From Candidatus Stackebrandtia excrementipullorum (GTDB lineage: Bacteria; Actinomycetota; Actinomycetes; Mycobacteriales; Micromonosporaceae), in the NCBI GenBank assembly GCA_019113825.1, contig DXGR01000001.1:42906-106905 (forward strand): a DNA stretch of 64,000 nt, given 5' to 3'. The notes beneath the pieces are model-generated. The model did not search any database and was not told the origin of the DNA. It saw nothing but the letters and a program-made list of their open reading frames with translations. Position numbers and translations under genes: made by a program. Every line of letters begins with the position of its first letter. Position 1 is the stretch's first letter. Below, piece by piece: positions 17,659-26,044 of the stretch.

Positions 17659-20600
17659 TCAGGATCCGACAGGGGCCTGTTCGGCCTCCCGATCGACCCT
17701 GGGCTCGGGCGCGCGTTTACGCCGGAACCGTTCTTTGAACCGTTCCACCATCGTGTAGAGGGTGGGCACCAGGAGAAGAGTCATCACCGTCGATGTGACA
17801 AGCCCGCCGATAACGACCATCGCCAAATCCTGCGCGATAAATCCGCCGTGACCGGTAAGCCCGATCGCCATGGGTGTCAAAGCACCGATCGTGGCGATCG
17901 CGGTCATGAGGATGGGACGCAGCCTGCGGCGGCCGCCGGCGATAACCGCCTCGTGAATGCTCATCCCCTGTTCACGGTACTGGTTGATCAAGTCGATCAA
18001 CACGATCGCGTTGGTGACGACGATGCCGATCAGCATGAGCAGACCAATCATGGCGGGGACACCCAACGCGGTATCGGTCACCAGCAGCATTCCCAATGCG
18101 CCCGTCGCGGCGAACGGAATCGACACGAGCAGAATGATCGGCTGAATAAAGCTACGGAACGTCGCCACCATGATCATGAACACGAGCACGACCGCGATCG
18201 CCATCGCCAAGCCCAGATCCGTGAACGCCTCCTCCTGATCGGCGCTTGAACCTCCGAGCGAATAGGTGACACCGTCGGGGAGCTCCACTCCGTCCAGAGC
18301 CTCCTTCACGTCGGCGGTCACCGCCCCGAGATCGGCCGGGTCCACCGACGCCGACACGGTAGCGCTACGCTCGCCGTCGATCCGGCTCACTTGAGTGGGA
18401 CCGTCGACGATCTCGACGTCGGCCAGTTGCGACAGCTCCACCGGGCCGATGGCCGTCATCACGGTCAGCTCGGCTATCTCGTCGACCGAGGCGGGCGCTT
18501 CACCGCTGGAAAGAACCACGTCGTTGGTACGTCCGTCAACGACCAGTTCACCCACCGGTGCACCGTTAAAGGCCTGCGCGACCAACTGTCCGATGGCCGC
18601 TTCGGACAGACCCGCCGCAGCAGCGGCCTCCTGGTCTACGGACACCTCCACACGGGGCGCGGCCTCCTCCAGGTTGGAGGAGACGTCCCGCAACGCCTCC
18701 AGCGGCGAGAGCGCATCCTCGACACTGCTCGCAGCCGCGCCGAGGGCCTCGGGGGCGCCTCCCTGCAGGATCACCTCAACCGCGTTACCACCGCCCATCG
18801 CCTCGGTCCCGTCCATACCGACTCGTATGTCGCCGATGTCCGTCCGGCCGTCGAGGACCTCGCGGAGACGTTTCTCGACTTCGGGAGCTTCGGCGTTCTC
18901 GTCCAACCCGATACTGAAGTTGACCTTGTTGGTGGCCCCGCCCATGCCACCGAACATGGGGTTACCGGACCCGATGTTGGCCTGGTAGTCGGCGACACCG
19001 TCGGTCTCGGCCAGCACGTATTCGATCTCGGCGGCGGCCGCCGCGGTCGTCTCCAGGTCCGTTCCCACCGGCATGGTCTGGGTGATCTGTGTGGTGTCCT
19101 GCCCCGCCGCGTCGATGAAGTTCGTTTTGAGGCCCGGCGCCAACGCCAGTGTGCCGCCGAGTACAGCCACTCCGATAAGGAGCGTGAGCGTCTTGAATCG
19201 GGTCGCGAACCGCAAAACCGGTACATATATGCGCTGCAGCGGGCTGCGTAGTTCCCTCTCCTCGGCATCTCGCCGAATGGCGTCACGCTGTGAGGCGTCG
19301 CCCTTGGGGGGTTTCAGGAACCAGTAGGCCAAGACCGGGATGATCGTCAACGAGACCAACAGCGACGCCATCAAAGCGACGGTGACGGTGACCGAGAACG
19401 ATGCGAACAGTTCCCCGACCATGCCGCCGACCAGCGCGATGGGAACGAAGACCGCCACGGTCGTCAACGTCGACGAGGTGATGGCCGCGGCCACCTCACG
19501 GACACCGTTGACGACGGCGGACACCCTGTCCTCTCCGTAACCGAGGTGACGTTTGATGTTCTCCAACACCACGATCGAGTCGTCGACGACGCGCCCGACC
19601 GAAATCGTCAACGCCCCCAACGTCAACATGTTGAGGGAGTAGTCGCCGGCCCACAACGCGATCAGTGCGATGACCACAGACATGGGGATGGACACCGCGG
19701 TCACGATCGTCGATCTCAACGACAGCAGAAACACCATGATCACCAGTACCGCGAACACGAGTCCGAGTGCACCCTCGGTGGTGAGATCCTCAATCGACCG
19801 CTCGACATAAGGCGCCTGGTCGAATATCACGGTGAGTTCGACGTCGTCACCGAATTCATCGCCCAATTCCGCCACGGTGTCTCTCACGTCATGTGAGATG
19901 GCGACGGCGTTGCCGTCGCCGAGCATCGTGATCGACAACCCGAGACTGGGCTCACCGTTGGTGCGGGTGATGCTCGTAGTCGGTTCGGGGACCAGTTCCA
20001 CCGATGCGATGTCGGCCAACGCGACAGGCGCCGGTCGTCCCGGTGAACCGTCGCCCGGGGGTGCCCCGGGTTCCCCCTCCGGCCCGGTCGCCTGCGGGGT
20101 GATGTAGAGCCCTTCCAGCTGTTCGATCGTGGTGATCTGGGCGCCCACCTGCACCGTGAGCTCCCGCTCCTCCTCCAGGACGCTGCCGGCCGGAATCGCG
20201 ACGCCGTTGGATTGAAGCGCCTGGACGATGGCGGCCGGTGACACGCCGGCCGCCGCCATGTCCTCGGTGTCGGGCGTGATGACGACCCGGTTCTCCCGCG
20301 CGCCCGTCACCGCCGCGTCCTTGACGTCGGTGATGCCCTCTATGTCGGGGATCACCCGGGTTTCCAAGAAGTGCAGCAGTTCCGCTTCGTCGTCCCCGCC
20401 GGTGGCGGCCAACGCCATGACCGGTATGTCGTCGGTGCTACCAGCGATCACCGTCGGTTCGACGTCTCGTGGAAGCTGCGCTCGTATTCGATTCACCGCC
20501 GATTCGATGTCACCGGAGATCTCCTCCACGTCGGCGTTGAAGTCGAAGGCGACGCGGACGTTCGACACGCCTTCACCGGAGACCGACGTGACCTTCTCCA

Positions 20601-20832
20601 CACCGTCTACGGTGCCGACCGCCGATTCGATCGGTTCGGTCAACTGGTCTTCGACGATCTCGGGGGACGCGCCCGGATATGCCGCGACCACCGAGACCAT
20701 GGGAAGGTTGAGTGACGGCAACAGTTGTTGGTTGAGCTGAGGAACGGCGTAAATGCCGATCCCGCTCAGCACCAGCGCAATCATGATGACAAGACTGCGG
20801 TTGGCGAGGCTGAGCCTGGCCAGTGCGGTCAT
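17659..20832 (-). CDS. HAE1/SwrC-type RND efflux permease
   Basis: A 1057-residue proton-driven exporter of the AcrB superfamily. It shows the two-fold layout: TM1 (LVIMIALVLSGIGIYAVP), a first periplasm-equivalent porter/docking loop (about 40-330), TM2-6, a second loop, and TM8-12. The proton-relay Asp-Asp pair lies in GRVVDDSIVVLEN of TM4. TM11-12 carry MAIGLTGHGGFIAQDLAMVVIGG. The first loop has a Gly/Pro-rich insert (GPEGEPGAPPGDGSPGRP). No membrane-fusion or outer-membrane partner is nearby, as expected for Gram-positive SwrC/YerP-like pumps. A MarR gene is divergent and likely controls it. Confidence 0.93.
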   Translation of the reverse strand: MTALARLSLANRSLVIMIALVLSGIGIYAVPQLNQQLLPSLNLPMVSVVAAYPGASPEIVEDQLTEPIESAVGTVDGVEKVTSVSGEGVSNVRVAFDFNADVEEISGDIESAVNRIRAQLPRDVEPTVIAGSTDDIPVMALAATGGDDEAELLHFLETRVIPDIEGITDVKDAAVTGARENRVVITPDTEDMAAAGVSPAAIVQALQSNGVAIPAGSVLEEERELTVQVGAQITTIEQLEGLYITPQATGPEGEPGAPPGDGSPGRPAPVALADIASVELVPEPTTSITRTNGEPSLGLSITMLGDGNAVAISHDVRDTVAELGDEFGDDVELTVIFDQAPYVERSIEDLTTEGALGLVFAVLVIMVFLLSLRSTIVTAVSIPMSVVIALIALWAGDYSLNMLTLGALTISVGRVVDDSIVVLENIKRHLGYGEDRVSAVVNGVREVAAAITSSTLTTVAVFVPIALVGGMVGELFASFSVTVTVALMASLLVSLTIIPVLAYWFLKPPKGDASQRDAIRRDAEERELRSPLQRIYVPVLRFATRFKTLTLLIGVAVLGGTLALAPGLKTNFIDAAGQDTTQITQTMPVGTDLETTAAAAAEIEYVLAETDGVADYQANIGSGNPMFGGMGGATNKVNFSIGLDENAEAPEVEKRLREVLDGRTDIGDIRVGMDGTEAMGGGNAVEVILQGGAPEALGAAASSVEDALSPLEALRDVSSNLEEAAPRVEVSVDQEAAAAAGLSEAAIGQLVAQAFNGAPVGELVVDGRTNDVVLSSGEAPASVDEIAELTVMTAIGPVELSQLADVEIVDGPTQVSRIDGERSATVSASVDPADLGAVTADVKEALDGVELPDGVTYSLGGSSADQEEAFTDLGLAMAIAVVLVFMIMVATFRSFIQPIILLVSIPFAATGALGMLLVTDTALGVPAMIGLLMLIGIVVTNAIVLIDLINQYREQGMSIHEAVIAGGRRRLRPILMTAIATIGALTPMAIGLTGHGGFIAQDLAMVVIGGLVTSTVMTLLLVPTLYTMVERFKERFRRKRAPEPRVDREAEQAPVGS

Positions 20833-20887
20833 GAGGGGGCCTCTCGGAAGGGGGCTGATGACAAAAAGATTCGCGTGAATGTAACAC

Positions 20888-20902
20888 TTCGCCTGATGCG
20901 AA
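20888..20902. promoter_or_regulatory. Candidate MarR operator
   Basis: TTCGC-CTGAT-GCGAA is a perfect inverted repeat with a 5-base spacer in the 128-base divergent region between the RND permease and marR. It is framed by GAATG and CATTC at unequal distances. The position fits repression of both genes; binding is inferred. Confidence 0.55.
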
Positions 20903-20960
20903 CCATTCGGATCTCAGGTTGCCTGTGGTCCCCACCCCGACGTTGAAGGAGCGCTCGAGA

Positions 20961-21416
20961 GTGCCCGACGCCACCGAACGTGATGCACTCATCGAACGCA
21001 TCCGCACACTTCAGGACGACATGACGCGGCTGTTCGCCGGCGACCCTCATCCGCTTCTGGCGTCGACCCTGACCATGCAGCAACTCAAGGTCGTGATCGT
21101 ACTCACCTCGGAGGATTCACTGTCGGGACAGGATCTGGCACGTCGGCTCGGCATCGGGTTGGGAACGGTCACCGGGATCGTCGACCGGCTCGTTCAACAG
21201 GGGATGGTGACCAGATTCGAAGACCCCGACGACCGACGGGTACGTCGCGTCCGGCTGACCGAGGACGGGCAAAAAGTTGCCTCGGACTTCACCGACACCG
21301 GAGCCGCCCGGCTCCGCGATATCCTCCGGCGGCTCGATATGGACACTCTACGAGATTTCGACCGGATACTTCGCACGATCCAATCGGCGATGCGTGGTGC
21401 CGCGGCAGAACGGTGA
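20961..21416 (+). CDS. MarR-family regulator
   Basis: A 151-residue winged-helix regulator: the HTH SGQDLARRLGIGLGTVTGIVDRLVQQGMV (about 54-82), then the wing with DPDDRRVRRVRLTEDG, flanked by dimerisation helices. GTG 20961 has GGAG about 10 bases upstream and gives the usual family length; longer in-frame starts are less likely. Placed head-to-head with the RND exporter, it is the probable local repressor that responds to an exported compound. Confidence 0.88.
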   Translation: MPDATERDALIERIRTLQDDMTRLFAGDPHPLLASTLTMQQLKVVIVLTSEDSLSGQDLARRLGIGLGTVTGIVDRLVQQGMVTRFEDPDDRRVRRVRLTEDGQKVASDFTDTGAARLRDILRRLDMDTLRDFDRILRTIQSAMRGAAAER

Positions 21417-21545
21417 CTCGATGTCGTCGTTTCCGGGCGACGTTCGAAGGCATCAGGCGCGGCCCGCGTTCGCCCGACGGGCTCGGTTTCACCACTTGTG
21501 AGGCATGTTGTCGCGGTGTGAGCGTTGGTTATATAACTTCTCATC

Positions 21546-22256
21546 ATGGAGACCATCGTGTTCGTCCACGGTCTGGGGTCGGGGCCTCGTGCGTGGCATC
21601 CACAACGTATCGCCCTGCAGGGCCATTACCGCATCGTCACCGTCACGCTGCCCGGACACGGTGACAGTCCGGGTCCGTTCACCTTCCGCGACGCGGTCGA
21701 GACGGTCGCCGACGCGATCGAAGACGGATGTCATCTGGTGGGCATGGCCGCAGGAGGCACAATCGCGCTCATGGCGGCGATGTCTCATCCCGACAGATTG
21801 GCCAGTTTGACGGTGTCGGCTCCGATCATCCGTCTTCGGGGCCTGGCCACGATGCATCACCGCATCGCGCCGGTGGCGCCGGTCGGTCTCTTGAAACACA
21901 TGCTCCACATTCCCGAACTGTCCAGTTCCGCCGCACGAACGATCGTGGCCGAAGACCTCGCCACCAGCGGCAGACAGGTCATCGCGCAAGGGCTGGCGAA
22001 ATTGGCGCACACCGATCTGCGGCACCGGCTTCAACAGGTGTCCACCCGAAGCCTGGTCGTGGCCGGGCGAAAGGACCCTCAAGGGCTCGAGGCCGCAGCC
22101 CACACGGCCAGACTGCTACCCAACGCGACTCTTACGGTCGCCGACGACGCCGGCCGGATGTGGAACCTGGAACTTCCCAACACCTTTAACCGCATTCTGA
22201 CGGGGTTCATCGATACCAATGCCGAGCAATCACCCACCATCGCTGTCGCGAACTGA
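21546..22256 (+). CDS. Alpha/beta-hydrolase-fold protein lacking catalytic Ser and His
   Basis: A 236-residue protein with a clear alpha/beta-hydrolase core: FVHGLGSGPRAWHPQ (oxyanion region), VTLPGHGDSPGP, and a cap at about 100-160. The nucleophile elbow, normally GxSxG, is GMAAG at 66-70, so the serine position (68) is alanine. The catalytic His motif, normally AGHMxNLE, is AGRMWNLE with Arg at 204. The acid (Asp177 in GRKDP) remains. It is therefore unlikely to be a classical hydrolase. It may be a binding protein, or an enzyme that does not use the triad. Its 3' end overlaps the HD gene by 38 bases. Confidence 0.85.
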   Translation: METIVFVHGLGSGPRAWHPQRIALQGHYRIVTVTLPGHGDSPGPFTFRDAVETVADAIEDGCHLVGMAAGGTIALMAAMSHPDRLASLTVSAPIIRLRGLATMHHRIAPVAPVGLLKHMLHIPELSSSAARTIVAEDLATSGRQVIAQGLAKLAHTDLRHRLQQVSTRSLVVAGRKDPQGLEAAAHTARLLPNATLTVADDAGRMWNLELPNTFNRILTGFIDTNAEQSPTIAVAN

Positions 22257-22692
22257 TGTCGACGGCATCGCGGCACGGTTTCACCTTGGCCAGGTGGACA
22301 AGAGCGGACGACGCTACATCGATCATCCACGGGCGGTGGCCGATGCGGTAGCCGACGCGGGCGGCTCGATACATCAACAGATGGCCGCGCTGCTGCATGA
22401 CGTCGTCGAGGACACCAAGGCCACAACGGAGGATCTGGCGCGGCTGGGCGTGGCCGAGCCCGTCCTGGTCCTAGTCGACGCCATGACCAAACGAGACGAC
22501 GAATCCTACGACGACTACCTGCGCCGATTGGTGACTGTGCCGGGTGCGGTAATGATCAAACGTGCCGACATCGCCCACAACAGCAGCCCCGAACGGATGA
22601 GGCGGCTACCGACAGGCACCAGAAACCGGTTGACGACGAAATATCAACGCGCCTCACGGCTGTTGGACCGACTGGAGCGCGGCGACGCTTGA
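22219..22692 (+). CDS. HD-domain phosphohydrolase (RelA/SpoT hydrolase-like)
   Basis: A 157-residue single-domain HD protein. The metal-ligand pattern is H...HD...D: YIDHPRAVADAVAD, QMAALLHDVVEDT, and KRADIAHNSSPERM. This is the arrangement of SpoT-type and Mesh1-like (p)ppGpp hydrolases and related guanosine polyphosphate phosphohydrolases. The length fits a small alarmone hydrolase without synthetase or regulatory domains, but the substrate is inferred. Translation starts inside the hydrolase-fold gene (ATG 22219), which suggests coupling. The 3' end overlaps the convergent PLP gene by 49 bases. Confidence 0.82.
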   Translation: MPSNHPPSLSRTDVDGIAARFHLGQVDKSGRRYIDHPRAVADAVADAGGSIHQQMAALLHDVVEDTKATTEDLARLGVAEPVLVLVDAMTKRDDESYDDYLRRLVTVPGAVMIKRADIAHNSSPERMRRLPTGTRNRLTTKYQRASRLLDRLERGDA

Positions 22693-23573
22693 AGGCGAGG
22701 CCCCGTCACTATCGTCACCACACGAGATCCGACCGCGATACGTCCTTCATCGACATGCCGGTACAACGCGTACAGGCTCTTGGCCACATAGATCGGCTCG
22801 AGAGCAACACCGTGCCTTACCCGAAATTCGTCGATGAAATCGTCGAGTTCTGCGGAGACCTTGGCGTATCCGCCGTGGTGGTGACCGTAAAGGACCCGCC
22901 AGGTCCCGAGACGCCGCCCGAACGCGTCCACTTGGAGGCGTTCGACCGCCCCATCCATGAAACCGTCGCCTCGGAGTACGCACACCCCGGTCGTGGGGGT
23001 GCCGTCCACACCGGCGGCCAGCCCGGCGAGTGTGCCACCGCTACCGACCGGGCACCACACCAGATCGGGTTTCAGTTGGCCGATCAATTCGGTACCCAAT
23101 TCACGACAACCCATCACCCCGGCGGGATTGCTACCACCTTCGGGAATCACGTAACAGCGGCCGTACCGGGCGCATAGCCGGTCAAGGATCTCCGGCTCGG
23201 TCTTGCGCCGGTAGCTCGACCGGTCGAGGTAGGTCAGGCGCATGCCGTCGGCACGCGCACCGGCGAGGATCGGGTTGAGGGGAAGACGCTCTTCGCCGCG
23301 GATGACGCCAACGGTGGAGAAGCCGTCACGTCGCCCGGCCGCGGCAGTAGCCGCAATGTGGTGAGAGTACGCACCGCCGAAGGTCACGAGTGTGTCGTGG
23401 CCGTCGGCACGCGCGGCGGACAGATTGTGCCGTAGTTTGCGCCACTTGTTTCCGGGAACCCGTGCGTCCAACAGGTCGTCCCGTTTGAGCCACAACCGGA
23501 CGCCGTGACGTCGCAACCGGGCGTCGTCGATCTCCTGGACCGCAGAGAGCGGTTTCGCATCCGGATCGGTCAC
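22644..23573 (-). CDS. PLP-dependent D-cysteine desulfhydrase / ACC deaminase-like enzyme
   Basis: A 309-residue fold-type II PLP enzyme. The Schiff-base lysine is in PGNKWRKLRHN (Lys43). FGGAYSHHIAATAAAG is the substrate-loop segment, and PVGSGGTLAGLAAG is the phosphate-binding loop. The family includes D-cysteine desulfhydrase and 1-aminocyclopropane-1-carboxylate deaminase; I cannot separate these from sequence alone. GTG 23573 gives the family-like start (VTDPDAKPLSAVQEI); upstream GTG 23579 or ATG 23630 are alternatives. It is convergent with the HD gene. Confidence 0.85.
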   Translation of the reverse strand: MTDPDAKPLSAVQEIDDARLRRHGVRLWLKRDDLLDARVPGNKWRKLRHNLSAARADGHDTLVTFGGAYSHHIAATAAAGRRDGFSTVGVIRGEERLPLNPILAGARADGMRLTYLDRSSYRRKTEPEILDRLCARYGRCYVIPEGGSNPAGVMGCRELGTELIGQLKPDLVWCPVGSGGTLAGLAAGVDGTPTTGVCVLRGDGFMDGAVERLQVDAFGRRLGTWRVLYGHHHGGYAKVSAELDDFIDEFRVRHGVALEPIYVAKSLYALYRHVDEGRIAVGSRVVTIVTGPRLQASPRSSRSNSREAR

Positions 23574-23929
23574 CGCCACCGTCGAATCCGTCCGGAAAAG
23601 ACCTGCGTGGCGGTGGTGTCGGGGCGGCATGCCTGTGACACCACCAACCGGTCCACCGACACCGAGGAGTGGACGGCCACCGACATCGGGTCGACGTGTT
23701 CGCCGGATCCCTCCCGTTCCCTTGCGTTTCCGGTCGCCCGGGGCGGGGACTCGAACGGTTCGTCGGCCGCGGGGTCGTAACGTGCGGTCTCATCGGGTCG
23801 TGAAGCCATCCCCGCCGAGGTCGACCACATGTGATGTTCCTCCAGCGGTTCGACGGTCGGGGACGGTCGGCGGGAACGCGCCCCCATCGTCACGTCACGG
23901 TGGGACGTCCTCGTGGTGGGAGAGACCAC

Positions 23930-24112
23930 GGGAGCAGGTCGACGGACACGATCGGTGTACCGGACGAACATGTCTTCCAACAACGAGTCCTTCCCGTCGA
24001 AGTGGTGATGTAACCGCCTTGTCGGCGTTCCTGCGGCCGCGGCGGCCGGTGTCGTGGTCAGGGCCGCCCAGTCCATTCCGACGCGGTCCGCCGAGCGCTG
24101 GACCGCGGAGCT
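23930..24112 (-). pseudogene. TetR-family regulator fragment
   Basis: The minus strand reads RVGMDWAALTTTPAAAAAGT, then PTRRLHHHFDGKDSLLEDMF, which is the TetR helix-turn-helix (…AAAAGVPxGxLHHHFxxKDxLL…). The frame before it lacks a start, and downstream the ligand domain is not recognisable before the frame becomes low-complexity. It is a decayed regulator next to other gene-poor sequence. Confidence 0.6.
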
Positions 24113-24527
24113 TACCTCTTAGCGACGCACCGCATGTTTGTCGGCATCATCCACCCGGTCGACGTGGGAACGGTACCAACATGGCCGTATCGACACGCAC
24201 CCGTGGGAAACGGACGCCGATGTCCTGTCCATGTCCACCGACTCCACCGGTGCAAACCGATAACACGGCCGACCGCGCCCCGGTCCAGACGAAAGGACCG
24301 GACGAAAATACCGCGCGCGACATGACGGTCATCGTCCCCGCCGGCGATTCCACGCCTCGGTTTCGGCGCCGACGCTGAAGGCACCTCATCGCACCCTTTC
24401 CGTGGGGATCGGCCCCCAACCGGTGACGGCGGCTCGGACCGTCGAGGACGTCACCGACCACCTGCCGGGTTTGACCGCACGCGAAACGAACGGCCGGCGC
24501 TCGAACCGTCGACGATCGCCGTCCCCG
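24113..24527. other. Gene-free stretch
   Basis: No convincing coding frame, RNA or repeat. It lies between the TetR remnant and the small Cys/His protein gene. Confidence 0.4.
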
Positions 24528-24707
24528 CTAGAACGGTTCCTCCTCGTCGTCGGCATCAACCACCAAGGGGTCCGGCTCTACCGGTTCCTCCGGTTGGCCG
24601 GTCATCAAAAATTCGTAATGAGGGCAGGGCCACCTCATGTGACACGCCGTGCATACACGACGGACCCATCCGTGTGGACGGTGAAGGACTCGGCCGGGCC
24701 CGAGCAT
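24528..24707 (-). CDS. Small Cys/His protein with acidic tail (59 aa)
   Basis: ATG 24707 is preceded by GAAGG at 9-base spacing, and the frame closes at TAG (24528-24530). The product has a basic N-terminal half with Cys19, Cys22, Cys28 and His30 (VCTACHMRWPCPHYEFL), a spacing that could hold one zinc ion. Its C-terminal half is strongly acidic (VVDADDEEEPF). Small actinomycete proteins with a CxxC...WPC core are common and of unknown function. It is an orphan gene: a regulator/adaptor role is a guess. Confidence 0.6.
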   Translation of the reverse strand: MLGPGRVLHRPHGWVRRVCTACHMRWPCPHYEFLMTGQPEEPVEPDPLVVDADDEEEPF

Positions 24708-24946
24708 GTGGCAATCACCTTCGATCGGAAAGTGGGTTGATGTGTGTAACCCTTACCACCCAACGTAACCAACTACGTCAGGCCGGTGTGTGTCTGTGAC
24801 GGCTATCCGACATCGAAGCTTCATACGCCATGCAGCCGCGGTGAATCCGTTCCCGAAGCGAGAAGGCGGGCACATCCGATGGGTGAAGAAGGCCGCGAGG
24901 TGCCACCGGGGCACCCCGCGAAACGACGGCGGACGACGACGGCTTC

Positions 24947-25765
24947 TTAGTCGGTCGCCTCGCCTGCCACCGTCAGGCGTCGGTGGCCCAACGACGGCAG
25001 GATCTCACGAACCCGGCGTGTGAAGTCGTCGTCGATCTCGGCGACCTGCACGCCCGGGTACTGCCCAAGGTCACGACGCACCGTCCCCATCGGGTCCACC
25101 ACGACGCTACGTCCGATCCCGGTGGGGCCACCCGACAGCGGAGGTTCGACATCGGGGGCTTTACCGACGGCGACGGTCCACATGGTGTTTTCGATGGCGC
25201 GTGCGCGAGCCAATGTCAACCAGTGGTCCTCCTTGAAGGGGCCGGGGGCCCACGCCGCGATCACCACGAACATGTCGGCGCCCTGGTCTACTAGAGCGCG
25301 AAAAAGTTCCGGAAACCGAAGGTCATAGCACGTGACCAGGCCTATCCGTCGTCCCGCGACCTCCACAACCACGGGGCGCGTCCCCGGAGCGACCGTTGCC
25401 GACTCGGCGAACGTGAACGCGTCGAACAGGTGGATTTTTCGGTATGACGCCGCCAACTCCCCCTCCCCGTCGATCACGACCGCCGTGTTGTGAATTCTGT
25501 CCTCGGCCGGCTCGAAAACACCCGCGATCAGCGCGGTGCCGTACCTGCGTGCTGCTTCGCGAAGCCCGGTGACGAAAGGCCCGTCCAATGGCTGCGCACA
25601 CACCGACAGGTCGTTGCCGAAGCGGACAAGGCTGGCCTCGGGGAACACGGCCAGATCGGCATCGCACTCGGCCAACGATTCCTCCATCTGCGCAAGATTC
25701 TTCATCGGGTCGTCGCCGATGTTCAACTGGCACAACGCGACACGCAGTGGTTCATTGTGGGTCAT
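24947..25765 (-). CDS. Carbon-nitrogen hydrolase (nitrilase superfamily)
   Basis: A 272-residue amidase-type protein with the full Glu-Lys-Cys triad: Glu43 in VFPEAS, Lys110 in SYRKIHLFDAF, and Cys146 in LVTCYDLRFPE. The DLRFPE and HLFD motifs place it with Nit2/omega-amidase-like and actinobacterial deaminated-glutathione amidase-type enzymes; the exact amide is uncertain. ATG 25765 has GGGA 9 bases upstream; ATG 25780 is an in-frame alternative. It is an isolated gene. Confidence 0.9.
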   Translation of the reverse strand: MTHNEPLRVALCQLNIGDDPMKNLAQMEESLAECDADLAVFPEASLVRFGNDLSVCAQPLDGPFVTGLREAARRYGTALIAGVFEPAEDRIHNTAVVIDGEGELAASYRKIHLFDAFTFAESATVAPGTRPVVVEVAGRRIGLVTCYDLRFPELFRALVDQGADMFVVIAAWAPGPFKEDHWLTLARARAIENTMWTVAVGKAPDVEPPLSGGPTGIGRSVVVDPMGTVRRDLGQYPGVQVAEIDDDFTRRVREILPSLGHRRLTVAGEATD

Positions 25766-26044
25766 GGAAGCAGATCCCATCCGTTCATGGCATTTGGCAA
25801 TGGTGTGGCGACACCACCGGACCGAACCGGACCGATGCCGTCACGAGGTCTGACACAACAACGCGACGACGGTTCGCGAGAGCCCGCCCACGTCGTCGAC
25901 CGTCGAAGGAAGGCCCGTACGCCGTCGGGCGCGTCATGCCGCGAATGCTACGCCGACCGGTCGTAGTACCGACCGCCAGGCGGTCCGGCGACGCCCCTTC
26001 GACGACTATGCAAACTTCCCCGACCCGGCGTAACATCCCGGCTC

